Numbered from the stretch's first letter, positions 1 to 6,497 are shown. The stretch: 7,194 nt of DNA from a bacterium (GCA_020061125.1 JAGUYV010000220.1:1-7194), one strand, 5' to 3'. Made by a program: numbers and translations. Notes: generated from the sequence alone by a model not told the origin.

Positions 1-256
1 GTACTCGCAGTGGGCCGGACACGATGCGCTCGTGGGCCAGGCTGGCCGCTCCGTGCGGCCCAGGGTGCTGTTCTCGTTCGGCGTGAGCGGCGCCATCCAG
101 CACACGGCCGCCATCAGCGGCGCGGAGCTTATTGTCGCCGTGAACAAAAACCCCAACGCCGCCATGATGCGCCTCGCGGATGTGGCGATCGTGGCGGACG
201 CATCACAGGTGTGCGCGGCCCTCATACGCGAACTCAAAGCGCGCATCCGCAACTGA
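1..256 (+). CDS. etfA: Electron transfer flavoprotein subunit alpha, C-terminal fragment (5' end outside window)
   Basis: The reading frame is open from the left edge (first full codon at 2) to a TGA at 254-256 and gives 84 residues. They match the FAD-binding C-terminal domain of EtfA/FixB. Visible marks are a V-G-Q-x-G segment, the family signature 'GVSGAIQH', 'VAVNKNP' (usually A-I-N-K-D-P), and the closing 'LADVAIVAD' stretch. EtfA pairs with EtfB, binds FAD and carries electrons between acyl-CoA or other dehydrogenases and the quinone pool, or takes part in electron bifurcation. Small departures from the usual consensus are Ala for Thr in the G-Q-T-G motif and 'FSFG' where 'IAVG' is common, so this may be a divergent paralogue. 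The N-terminal part and any etfB partner lie outside the window. An internal GTG at 32 could start a shorter frame, but the homology runs upstream of it. Confidence 0.9.
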   Translation, partial: YSQWAGHDALVGQAGRSVRPRVLFSFGVSGAIQHTAAISGAELIVAVNKNPNAAMMRLADVAIVADASQVCAALIRELKARIRN

Positions 257-331
257 ACCGCGGACAATATCAAAATGAAAATTGATATGAATTTTACCGA
301 TGGCTGACGCAGCGCGGCTCGCTGGCCCGGA
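257..331. other. Convergent intergenic gap with AT-rich inverted repeats
   Basis: This 75-nt gap separates the ends of two convergent genes. It is distinctly AT-rich against its surroundings between 266 and 295. Two overlapping inverted repeats are visible: atatcaa (267-273) with ttgatat (282-288), and aaaatt (278-283) with aatttt (290-295). The two stems share bases and cannot form together. The position suits a bidirectional terminator, but neither stem is GC-rich and there is no long T run, so termination is only an inference. Confidence 0.3.
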
Positions 332-2503
332 TCAGATCAGGTCGTCCGCGGCCAGGGCGTACAGCACGAGTTTCTTCATGGCCAGTTCTTCGGCGTTGGC
401 GGGCTTGCCCTCCAGTCCCATGCGTTCGAGGTAGGGCATGGCCTGCTCGGGCGGGAACAGGATTTTTCGCGCGTCGTTGAACGCAGGCGGGCGGAACCCT
501 TTGAGAGAGAGCTTGACCTTGAGGCCGCGCAGGGTGCGCGCAAGGGTCAGCTCCTCCTTGGTCAGCTCGGTGCCGTAAGGGAACATTTTGAACAGGCCTT
601 TGGCGCGGAACGGGGCCAGGCCCTTTTCGAGCGCCTCGGGCGTGTTGCCGCGGAACTGCGGGGGGATGCGGTAGTTGCGCGGCAGCTTGTGGCAGGCCTT
701 GGCCTTGCGCAGCAGGGCGTCCTGGAAGCGCGAGTCCGTGACATTGAGCATGGCCTTGACGGTTTCGCTGTCGGTGCGGCCGCGCACATCGGCGATGCCG
801 TATTCGGTGACATAGATGTCGCGCAGGTGGCGCGGGATGGTGTAGTTGCCGTATGTCCACACGACATTGGAGGCCGGCTCGCCGGCCTTGTCGCGCACCG
901 CGCGCACTGTCAGAATGGAGCGCGCGCCGGGCAGGCTCTGGCCCATGGACACGAAGTTGTACTGTCCGCCCACGCCGCTGATGACCTGCCCGTTTTCGAG
1001 TGTGTCGCTGGCCGCGCCGCCCAGTGCGGACACGAGCATGGCCGTGTTCACGAACCGTCCGTCCCTGCGCTGCCATTTCTTGAGTTCGCCATCGTCCATG
1101 ATCCCGTTCACAAAGCTGATCTCGCGCATCTGGATCAGGCGCCGCTCGTCGTCGCTCATGTTGAGCAGAGTGTCGTAGAAGCGGCCGGAGCCGATGAAGA
1201 AGCCCGCGTGGATGAGCGCTCCGTGCAGGAGCTCGCGTCCCAGGAACATGTTGTGGATGGTGGCGCGCGCCGCGGGATTGGAAAGGTCCGCGGAGCATCG
1301 TGTGCCGTTCAGCAACAGATCGCCGTTTTCCACGCGCGCGCCCTCGCGCAGTATGCCGTAATGGGCCAGGAATTCCGCGTCACGCGGGGTGAGATGCCGC
1401 TCGACAACGCCTTCCTCGACCAGCGCGTCCAGAATTTCGCCCACGGGCGCGCCGTCGAGCCGGTGTTTGATCAGGGTGCGCTGCAGACCCTCGTGGCCGT
1501 ACACCTTGCGCTTGATGATGTCGCTGCCCATGAGGTGGACGAACCCGTCGAAGATAAACTCCGAGCAGCCGTACAGGCCTTTTTTGAATGTCCCGGTTCC
1601 GCCGATGGTGTCAATTTCGCGGTTGAATTTCTTGTAGATTCCGGTTTCGGAAATCACTCGGTAATAGAGGTCGTTACGGTCGTGGCGCATCTGCATCACG
1701 AGGGTGATGGCGTCGGCCAGGGAGCCGAAACCCACCTGGAAGGTGCCGCCGTCGCGGATCAGGGATCCTACATGCAGGCCGATGTAATATTCGGCCGTGG
1801 TGATCGGCTCCTTGGGAGGGGCGAAGAGCTGGTGATAATATTGATGATGGTCCACGATGCCGTTGAACTCGGCGGGCGCGATTTCGCCTGCGCCGAACAT
1901 GTATGGCATGTTCGGGTTTACCTGCGCGAGCAGGCGCACGCGCTCCCCGGCGCGGCTTTTGGCGATCAGGTCACGGGCCATCATCACGGCCGCGTCCGCG
2001 TTGCTGCCCATGCTGTGCAGGCCCGAGGCGCCTTTGCCGGACACCATGCACGCCACCACATTGCACCCGGCCGCGTGCACATCCCGCGACACATGCGTGA
2101 AATTCGAGGACATGGCGCTCTGCTGCAGCCGGTCGTTGTCCAGCCCCGCGCCCGGCGACAGGTAGATCTCGCGCAGATCCACATTGTCCGGCAGGCGGCC
2201 GGTCATCACATCGTCCATGTACTCGGGGTCTATGTAATCGGGGAACAGGCGTTTGGCCAGCGGCTCTACAAAGCGGCGTTCGAGTTCGCTCTTCCATGTG
2301 GGCGTGTGCAGGGTGAGTCCGCTGTACATGCGCAGATTGATCGAGGAATCCTTTTTGGCGGCGCGGTAAAACGCGTTGGCGATGGCCGTTGGCTTGCCCA
2401 CGCCAATGGGAAGCCCCATTTTAATGTCTTTTCCTATGTGGGTTAACGCCTCTTCAACACACTCTTCGGCGGATTCGTATACCAGCGGCAGGTCGTCCGG
2501 CAT
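332..2503 (-). CDS. Acetyl-CoA hydrolase/transferase family protein (long form, 723 aa)
   Basis: This is a member of the acetyl-CoA hydrolase / 4-hydroxybutyrate CoA-transferase family (class I CoA-transferase fold). It moves CoA between short acyl groups or hydrolyses acyl-CoA, in the cytosol. Family marks, in ATG numbering: 'GVGKP' at about 34-38, 'SSNFTHVSRD' at 132-141, the core 'HVGSLIRDGG' at 244-253, 'VISETG' at 283-288, 'GVGGQYNFV' at 510-518 and 'VTEYGIADVRGRT' at 565-577. By alignment with the S/T-E-M motif of relatives, Glu286 is the likely nucleophile that forms the glutamyl-CoA thioester. Relatives of the Cat1/4HB type have about 430-520 residues. This one belongs to the longer form, with an N-terminal segment and about 145 extra C-terminal residues. 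I chose the ATG at 2501-2503, which is preceded by GGAGAGGAG. A TTG at 2551 would add 16 residues but lies only about 5 nt from the predicted transcript start. The substrate cannot be told from sequence. Confidence 0.9.
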   Translation of the reverse strand: MPDDLPLVYESAEECVEEALTHIGKDIKMGLPIGVGKPTAIANAFYRAAKKDSSINLRMYSGLTLHTPTWKSELERRFVEPLAKRLFPDYIDPEYMDDVMTGRLPDNVDLREIYLSPGAGLDNDRLQQSAMSSNFTHVSRDVHAAGCNVVACMVSGKGASGLHSMGSNADAAVMMARDLIAKSRAGERVRLLAQVNPNMPYMFGAGEIAPAEFNGIVDHHQYYHQLFAPPKEPITTAEYYIGLHVGSLIRDGGTFQVGFGSLADAITLVMQMRHDRNDLYYRVISETGIYKKFNREIDTIGGTGTFKKGLYGCSEFIFDGFVHLMGSDIIKRKVYGHEGLQRTLIKHRLDGAPVGEILDALVEEGVVERHLTPRDAEFLAHYGILREGARVENGDLLLNGTRCSADLSNPAARATIHNMFLGRELLHGALIHAGFFIGSGRFYDTLLNMSDDERRLIQMREISFVNGIMDDGELKKWQRRDGRFVNTAMLVSALGGAASDTLENGQVISGVGGQYNFVSMGQSLPGARSILTVRAVRDKAGEPASNVVWTYGNYTIPRHLRDIYVTEYGIADVRGRTDSETVKAMLNVTDSRFQDALLRKAKACHKLPRNYRIPPQFRGNTPEALEKGLAPFRAKGLFKMFPYGTELTKEELTLARTLRGLKVKLSLKGFRPPAFNDARKILFPPEQAMPYLERMGLEGKPANAEELAMKKLVLYALAADDLI

Positions 2504-2513
2504 CGGGCGGCTG

Positions 2514-2522
2514 TCTCCTCTC
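2514..2522 (-). promoter_or_regulatory. Ribosome binding site that favours the ATG at 2503
   Basis: On the minus strand GGAGAGGAG lies about 10 nt before the ATG at 2503-2501. The alternative TTG at 2551 has only a GGAG 2 nt upstream, too close for a normal site, and would leave almost no leader after the predicted promoter. This supports the shorter 723-residue product. Confidence 0.6.
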
Positions 2523-2562
2523 CAGAAATCACGGTCCTTCGGTCTCCACAAACTCCGGTAAT

Positions 2563-2591
2563 CTTATATTTACGGGCGAGGTCCGTTTCAA
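2563..2591 (-). promoter_or_regulatory. Sigma-70-type promoter of the acetyl-CoA hydrolase/transferase gene
   Basis: On the minus strand the -35 hexamer TTGAAA (2591-2586) is followed by a 17-nt spacer and the -10 hexamer TATAAG (2568-2563). Each hexamer differs from the consensus at one or two bases and the spacing is optimal. The transcript would start near 2556, giving a leader of about 52 nt before the ATG at 2503. The element lies in a local AT-rich stretch within GC-rich DNA. It is predicted from sequence only. Confidence 0.6.
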
Positions 2592-2771
2592 GAAAATGTG
2601 CAGTTCGTCACGATATTAAATGCTGAAAAACGATTGTGTGCGTGTGGGCGGTGAGTGCGAATTCCGCGGATTTCCCTCTGGGAGATCGCCGGGGCTGGAA
2701 ATGCGGACAGGGGACCGCGCCGCAGGCCAAGCAGAATACAATGTGACACGCGGCGGCGCGTGCGCGGGCCG
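2592..2771. other. Intergenic region between the VOC gene and the CoA-transferase promoter
   Basis: No gene is supported here; frames crossing it lack a start with a ribosome binding site and resemble no family. On the minus strand it holds the 3' flank of the VOC gene, including a GC-rich hairpin at 2747-2762, and the sequence upstream of the hydrolase promoter. The part at 2605-2640 is AT-rich and could hold regulator or UP-element contacts, but I see no recognisable operator. Confidence 0.5.
2747..2762 (-). terminator. GC-rich hairpin just downstream of the VOC gene
   Basis: cacgcg (2747-2752) and cgcgtg (2757-2762) are perfect inverted copies around a 4-nt loop, 10 nt past the TAA stop of the VOC gene. 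It is the best candidate for the end of the four-gene transcript. No T run follows it on the minus strand, so a strong intrinsic terminator is not shown; the hairpin could instead protect the 3' end or be chance in GC-rich DNA. Confidence 0.3.
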
Positions 2772-3752
2772 TTAGAGCAATTTGCGTTTCACGAAGCTGA
2801 AGAGATCCATTTGCGACTGGCGCGCGCGGCCTCCGAAGCCGGACAGGGCGCGCGACGCGGCCGGAATCTGCATGGCCTCGAACACGCGGCCCTCGGGACC
2901 GCTGAAATAGGCCATGCGCGCGCCTCCGGCGATGCGCATGGGGGCGAACAGGAAATGCACGCCCGCCGCGCTCGCTTTCGCGTGGAATGCGCGCAGGTCC
3001 GTACAGGAGTAGCAGATATGTTTGACGCCGAGGTCCGGATAATAGTCAATGCGTTCCTCCCGTGGATGCGGGAACATGTCCGCGGGTTCGGGAAAGGTTT
3101 CTCCGGGAAGGTGAATCACCCTGATGCGGCCGTAGACCTCGGAGACAATGTCTCCGGAGTATTCGAACAGCTCGTGCAGGAATCCGTGCGAGGCAGGGAC
3201 TTCACGATTCAGCAACCCGGCGGCGTCGAAGAACCGTATGTAAGGCCCGGGGCGCGCCACGACCAGGCCCGCCTCGCGGATGCCGGTGATGGATCCCACG
3301 CCGCTGGTGACCGCGGAAAGGGGATATGATTCCGGCGCCGGGTCTTCAAAAAAAATCAGGGCGGTTCCATCGGGATCACGCACCAGGGCGCAGCGGCCCT
3401 CGGGCGTGTCCGCGGCGCGGGGATTCGCGCCCTTGTCCCGGAGTCGTTGCACGAAGTCGTCGAACGCGCGCACGGTGAAGGCCGCGTAGCGCCAGCCGGG
3501 TTTTGCGAAAGGCGCCGGGTCCGTGTCCCGCGCCGGGTGGCGCGGCAGGTGGAACAGCTCGACGCCCTGGTCCTGAAACTGGAACCAGGTCACATGGTTC
3601 ACGGCGTTTTCCAGGCGGTACATGGTGTCGTGCGCGGGACCGCGCGCCACGGACGCGCCCAGGAGCGGGAAGCGCAGCACGCGGTGATAAAAGCGGCGCG
3701 ACGCCGCGCCGTTGCTCACGGTGATGCCGATGTGATGCGGAACGGTGAGCAT
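2772..3752 (-). CDS. Tandem VOC (glyoxalase/dioxygenase-fold) domain protein, 326 aa
   Basis: Four beta-alpha-beta-beta-beta modules can be followed: about 5-70, 85-140, 157-215 and 241-296, that is two VOC domains in one chain. The first module opens with 'HHIGITV' (His7) and carries 'VELF' (Glu65). The second has Tyr89 and Ile133 where the usual His and Glu would stand. The third has Glu160 and Arg211 at ligand positions. The fourth has 'KHICY' (His245) and 'GRVFEAMQ' (Glu292). The protein thus keeps one complete His/Glu/His/Glu set, split between first and last modules. The VOC superfamily covers glyoxalase I, extradiol dioxygenases, epimerases and fosfomycin/bleomycin resistance proteins; the substrate is not predictable here. 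About 30 basic residues follow the last module. The start ATG at 3752 has GGAG 8 nt upstream. It is the last gene of the unit, 36 nt after the phosphodiesterase. No signal peptide is seen, so a cytosolic enzyme is expected. Confidence 0.82.
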   Translation of the reverse strand: MLTVPHHIGITVSNGAASRRFYHRVLRFPLLGASVARGPAHDTMYRLENAVNHVTWFQFQDQGVELFHLPRHPARDTDPAPFAKPGWRYAAFTVRAFDDFVQRLRDKGANPRAADTPEGRCALVRDPDGTALIFFEDPAPESYPLSAVTSGVGSITGIREAGLVVARPGPYIRFFDAAGLLNREVPASHGFLHELFEYSGDIVSEVYGRIRVIHLPGETFPEPADMFPHPREERIDYYPDLGVKHICYSCTDLRAFHAKASAAGVHFLFAPMRIAGGARMAYFSGPEGRVFEAMQIPAASRALSGFGGRARQSQMDLFSFVKRKLL

Positions 3753-3788
3753 GGCCGAAGCTCCGTTTCAAAAATCGGTGCGTGCGCG

Positions 3789-4583
3789 TCAGCGGGACGC
3801 GGGCGCGCCGTATTCCTGGTCCAGAAATTCCTTGAGCAGAACCACATCGTCGGTTTGCAGCACAGTGAGGCCCGCGGCGAGTTTTTCGCGCATTTCCTCC
3901 TTGCTGTTCAGCGGCATGGTCACGACTTTAAGCCCCAGCTTCGCGGCCTGTTCGAGCGCTTTTTCGTCCGCGTGTTCGGCCAGCATGCCGACCCAGTCCG
4001 CGCCCTGTTTCTTGATTGTGGGTAGGCTCGGCAGGGGCGCGGGGTACGACAGGCTGGCGGTCACGCCCGGGTAATTCTTCGATAGCCATTTGAGCTGTTC
4101 GTGCGTCCACATCTGCACCACGATCCTGTCGAGCATGCCCTTGTCCCGCGCCAGCGCCAGAAGTTTTTCCATGGCCGGTATGCTGTGCTCCTTGGTGTCG
4201 ACAAACACGCCCACATTCTTTTCTTTGGCAAGATCGAACACCTGTTCGAGCGTGGGGATGGGTTCGCCGCTTTTTGTTCTGATGGCGCGAACTTGTTCCA
4301 GGGTGAGGTCGGGAACATCCGCGTCAAGGCCCGCGGATCGCTTGAAGGACTTGTCGTGATTGATGATGAACACGCCGTCGGCGGTTAGTCGCGGGTCGCA
4401 TTCGATGTAATCCACGCCGTAATCCGCGGCCAGGGCGAAGGCCTTGAGCGTATTTTCATCTGCAAGGCGGTTTGCGCCGCGGTGCGCCACGGTGATGGGA
4501 CGCGGCAGGTCCGCGGGCAGCACGCGCGGGGCCAGGATCGCGGCGAAAACAATCGAGAGCAGGGCTGTCAGAATCCGTTTCAC
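3789..4583 (-). CDS. Exported glycerophosphodiester phosphodiesterase (GDPD family), 264 aa
   Basis: GDPD enzymes cleave glycerophosphodiesters to glycerol-3-phosphate and an alcohol using a TIM barrel and a divalent metal. The N-terminus is a basic start plus a hydrophobic stretch (about residues 4-19) ending in 'VLPA', a likely Sec signal peptide cut near residue 24, so the enzyme acts in the periplasm or outside. The catalytic elements are 'AHRGAN' (His34, Arg35), 'DENT' (Glu43), 'IECDPRLTADG' (metal ligands Glu61 and Asp63) and 'IINHD' (second catalytic His76). 'IPTLEQVFD' (109-117) is also typical. Where many relatives have E-x-K for the third metal ligand, this one has 'VDTK' with Asp129. 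The start is a GTG at 4583-4581, preceded by AAGGAG with 10 nt spacing. The open frame runs further upstream only as a shadow of the sulfatase gene. At 264 residues it is close to usual bacterial length. Substrate preference is unknown. Confidence 0.9.
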   Translation of the reverse strand: MKRILTALLSIVFAAILAPRVLPADLPRPITVAHRGANRLADENTLKAFALAADYGVDYIECDPRLTADGVFIINHDKSFKRSAGLDADVPDLTLEQVRAIRTKSGEPIPTLEQVFDLAKEKNVGVFVDTKEHSIPAMEKLLALARDKGMLDRIVVQMWTHEQLKWLSKNYPGVTASLSYPAPLPSLPTIKKQGADWVGMLAEHADEKALEQAAKLGLKVVTMPLNSKEEMREKLAAGLTVLQTDDVVLLKEFLDQEYGAPASR

Positions 4584-4593
4584 GATGCAATGA

Positions 4594-4599
4594 CTCCTT
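4594..4599 (-). promoter_or_regulatory. Ribosome binding site that sets the GTG start of the phosphodiesterase
   Basis: AAGGAG on the minus strand lies 10 nt before the GTG at 4583, in the 34-nt gap after the sulfatase stop. This site, with the signal peptide that begins right after the GTG, decides the start over the longer frame that continues to 5060. Confidence 0.7.
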
Positions 4600-4617
4600 G
4601 ATGATGTGAATGGCGTG

Positions 4618-6189
4618 TCAGACGGGCGACACCACGCGGCGCTCCTGTGCGCATTCCTCGGGCATGTTGTCCCACAGGTCCGCGAGCAGATCGCTTTTGA
4701 CGCGCTTGAACGCGGGATCGTTCCACAGGTTGCGCCATTGCCAGGGATCTTCGAGCCGGTCGTAGAGTTCGCCTTCGGTGCCGTCATAGTTGGGGATGCG
4801 GCCCTTGCTGCCCCAGATGGCGTGTTCGAGCAGGGGCCACCGTCCGCCGCGGCCGCGCGTGCTGGGCAGATATGCGGTGATGATGTACCGGTCATTGATG
4901 AGCGTGCGCATGTGCATGCCGATGACGCGGAACTGGCTGTCCCATGTGGTGATGACGCGTTCGCGGGTTTCGCCGGGGTCCAGGGGCAGGTGGCGGCCCT
5001 GCGCCCAGGGAGGCAGGGGAACGCCGGCCGCGCGGCAGAATGTTGGTACGAGGTCCACATGGCTCACAAGCTGCTCCGACACGCGCGGCGCCGCATTTTC
5101 GCATGCCGCGGGTTTGTAGATGAACGGGATGTGCAGCAGACTGTTGGTGTGGAACGGCCCCTTGAACGCGAAATTGAAATCGCCCTGCAGATCGCCGTGG
5201 TCGGTTGTAAAGAAGATGTCCGTGTCGTCGTAGATGCCCAGGCGCTCGAGGTGCGCGAGCACGCGGCCCATGGCCTCGTCAATCAGCTCGTTCTCCACAT
5301 GAATGTACTGGCTGATCTCTCGGATCTGGTCGTGGGTGAGGTTGCGGGGCACGAATTTCACGGGCGCGCCTTCGCAATTCTGGTAATCGCCCATGTAGTA
5401 ATCGAGCCAGTGCCGCGGCTTGGTTTTCAGGGACTCGATGCACTTCTGGTCCGAACCCGGGTTGCCCGGGGGTAATTCGAGATCGCGCCAGTTGTGGCGG
5501 CGCAGTTCTCCCGCGGGGGGATCGAACGGATGGTGCGGATCCGGGAAACTCATCCAGATGAACCAGGGGGAGCCGGTCTGGTTGAGATCCGAAATGTGCG
5601 CGATGGCGCGGTCGGCGATCCAGTCCGAGTGGTACAGTTCACGGGGGATGGGATTGTGGTGCAGCTCGGGCGCGCCGGTTTCGCCGCCGCCCTTGCCTGC
5701 GATGGCGATGGCGAATCCGCCGGTGTGTTCCGGGTGATTTTCGAGCAGCCAGCGCGTGTAGTGGCCGCCGATGAGGCCGTGGGACGCAAGCTCGACATGA
5801 TCGAACCCCATCCAGGGGCCGTTGCTGCCGAGCGGGGCCAGGCGGTTCTGCATGAATTGCAGGAAGGGGTCGAACATTGGCTCGAAGTGGGACTTGCCGA
5901 TGAGCGCGGTGCGGTATCCGGCGTGGCGTTTGAGCCAGCGCGCGACGCCTTTTTCGCCCGTGGAGTAGTGCATGCCGTTGGCGGTGATCCCGTGGGTGAG
6001 GGGATACTGTCCGGTGAACATGGTGGTGCGCGTGGGCATGCACACCGCATGGTTGGTGTAGGCGCAGGTGAAGTCAATGCCCTCGGACGCGAGCATGTCC
6101 GCTGCGGGCGTGCGCGCCACGCTGCCGTGGCAGCCCAGGGCGTCGAACCGCTGCTGATCGGTGGTGATGAACAGGATGTTCCGCGCCAT
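4618..6189 (-). CDS. Cytosolic type I sulfatase (formylglycine Cys type), 523 aa
   Basis: This is a sulfatase of the alkaline phosphatase superfamily. It opens directly with the first core strand, 'ILFITTDQQRFDALGCHG' (metal ligand Asp11). The sulfatase signature is at 50-60: Cys50-x-Pro52-Thr53-Arg54 and Thr59-Gly60, so Cys50 is the residue to be oxidised to formylglycine. Further marks are 'GKSHFEP' (Lys99, His101), 'FPDPHHPF' (His219), 'FTTDHGDLQGDF' (Asp330, His331) and Lys343 in 'FKGP'. The closing 'GELYDRLEDPWQWRNLW' is also typical. There is no signal peptide, so the enzyme should be cytosolic and act on an imported sulfate ester; some relatives act on phosphonate or phosphate esters instead. 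The start ATG at 6189 is preceded by GGGAGG, 9 nt upstream, which lies inside the preceding small gene. That gene's TGA ends 1 nt before the ATG, so translation is probably coupled. An upstream in-frame extension to 6246 is not supported. Confidence 0.92.
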   Translation of the reverse strand: MARNILFITTDQQRFDALGCHGSVARTPAADMLASEGIDFTCAYTNHAVCMPTRTTMFTGQYPLTHGITANGMHYSTGEKGVARWLKRHAGYRTALIGKSHFEPMFDPFLQFMQNRLAPLGSNGPWMGFDHVELASHGLIGGHYTRWLLENHPEHTGGFAIAIAGKGGGETGAPELHHNPIPRELYHSDWIADRAIAHISDLNQTGSPWFIWMSFPDPHHPFDPPAGELRRHNWRDLELPPGNPGSDQKCIESLKTKPRHWLDYYMGDYQNCEGAPVKFVPRNLTHDQIREISQYIHVENELIDEAMGRVLAHLERLGIYDDTDIFFTTDHGDLQGDFNFAFKGPFHTNSLLHIPFIYKPAACENAAPRVSEQLVSHVDLVPTFCRAAGVPLPPWAQGRHLPLDPGETRERVITTWDSQFRVIGMHMRTLINDRYIITAYLPSTRGRGGRWPLLEHAIWGSKGRIPNYDGTEGELYDRLEDPWQWRNLWNDPAFKRVKSDLLADLWDNMPEECAQERRVVSPV

Positions 6190-6190
6190 G

Positions 6191-6433
6191 TCAGTCCGCC
6201 TCCCGTTCCCGGAGCGTGCGTTCGAGTTCACCCTGCAGGCGGTCAATTTCTTCGGTGAGCTTGCGCAGATCTTCTTTGGGATACAGGCCCAGTGCGCGCG
6301 CCACCCGCCTGCGCGCCTGCTGGCGCTGCTCGATGCTGCTGAACTGCACTTTCAAAATATCCGCGAAAATTTTCCCGGCGTTCAATTTGGCGAGAATGTG
6401 TCCCTCATGCCTGCCGTCCGTTTTTTCGGCCAT
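6191..6433 (-). CDS. Small charged coiled-coil protein, 80 aa, phasin-like C-terminal helix
   Basis: I do not recognise a defined family. The start ATG at 6433 has GGAG 8 nt upstream. After a polar N-terminus, residues 12-48 look helical ('HILAKLNAGKIFADILKVQ', then an Arg/Gln-rich run), followed by 'ALGLYPKEDLRKL'. The last part, about 54-76, is strongly helical with leucine/isoleucine at heptad-like spacing (Leu59, Ile63, Leu66, Leu70, Leu74) in a background of Glu, Arg and Lys. A short 'LGL-P-x-E-(D/E)-L' step leading into a terminal coiled coil is common in phasin-like and similar small oligomerising proteins, so granule or membrane association is possible; this is inference. It is the first gene of the unit, and its TGA stands 1 nt before the sulfatase ATG. 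An in-frame ATG at 6517 would give 108 residues but lies upstream of the predicted transcript start and has no good ribosome binding site. Confidence 0.68.
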   Translation of the reverse strand: MAEKTDGRHEGHILAKLNAGKIFADILKVQFSSIEQRQQARRRVARALGLYPKEDLRKLTEEIDRLQGELERTLREREAD

Positions 6434-6465
6434 GCAATCATCTCCGATCCCGGCTCGCGCTGCAT

Positions 6466-6488
6466 TCCGGCCGGACAGCGCATCCGGC
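6466..6488 (-). repeat. Stem-loop in the leader of the sulfatase unit
   Basis: gccgga (6470-6475) and tccggc (6483-6488) are perfect inverted copies around a 7-nt loop. They overlap a 10-base palindrome, tccggccgga, at 6466-6475. The element lies in the predicted 5' leader, about 20 nt upstream of the ribosome binding site of the 80-residue gene. It may stabilise the leader or affect translation; no known riboswitch class is recognisable. Confidence 0.35.
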
Positions 6489-6497
6489 GCGCATTCA

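Noticed and set aside
294-1298. 334-residue minus-strand frame overlapping the 3' part of the CoA-transferase gene
   Set aside because: It is a different-frame shadow, dominated by Arg, Pro, His and Ala, with no recognisable motif.
689-2446. 585-residue open frame on the plus strand, antisense to the CoA-transferase gene
   Set aside because: It is an aligned-phase shadow caused by G/C-rich third codon positions. Its composition (rich in Ala, Val, His) and lack of any family motif contrast with the clear family matches on the minus strand.
2504-2551. TTG start at 2551 adding 16 residues to the CoA-transferase
   Set aside because: The TTG lies about 5 nt from the predicted transcript start and its GGAG is too close. 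The ATG at 2503 has a better site, and the added residues resemble nothing in the family.
2655-3329. 224-residue plus-strand frame across the intergenic region and the VOC gene
   Set aside because: Most of it is antisense to the well-supported VOC gene. It has no motif and its composition is that of a shadow frame.
4584-5060. N-terminal extension of the phosphodiesterase frame up to 5060
   Set aside because: This part is out-of-frame sulfatase sequence, rich in Ser, Arg, Pro and Ala. The GTG at 4583 has a ribosome binding site and is followed at once by a signal peptide.
4606-6258. Two long plus-strand open frames (4606-5475 and 5494-6258) opposite the sulfatase gene
   Set aside because: Both mirror the sulfatase codons, show no domain or motif, and have no convincing start context; the sulfatase frame has all catalytic residues.
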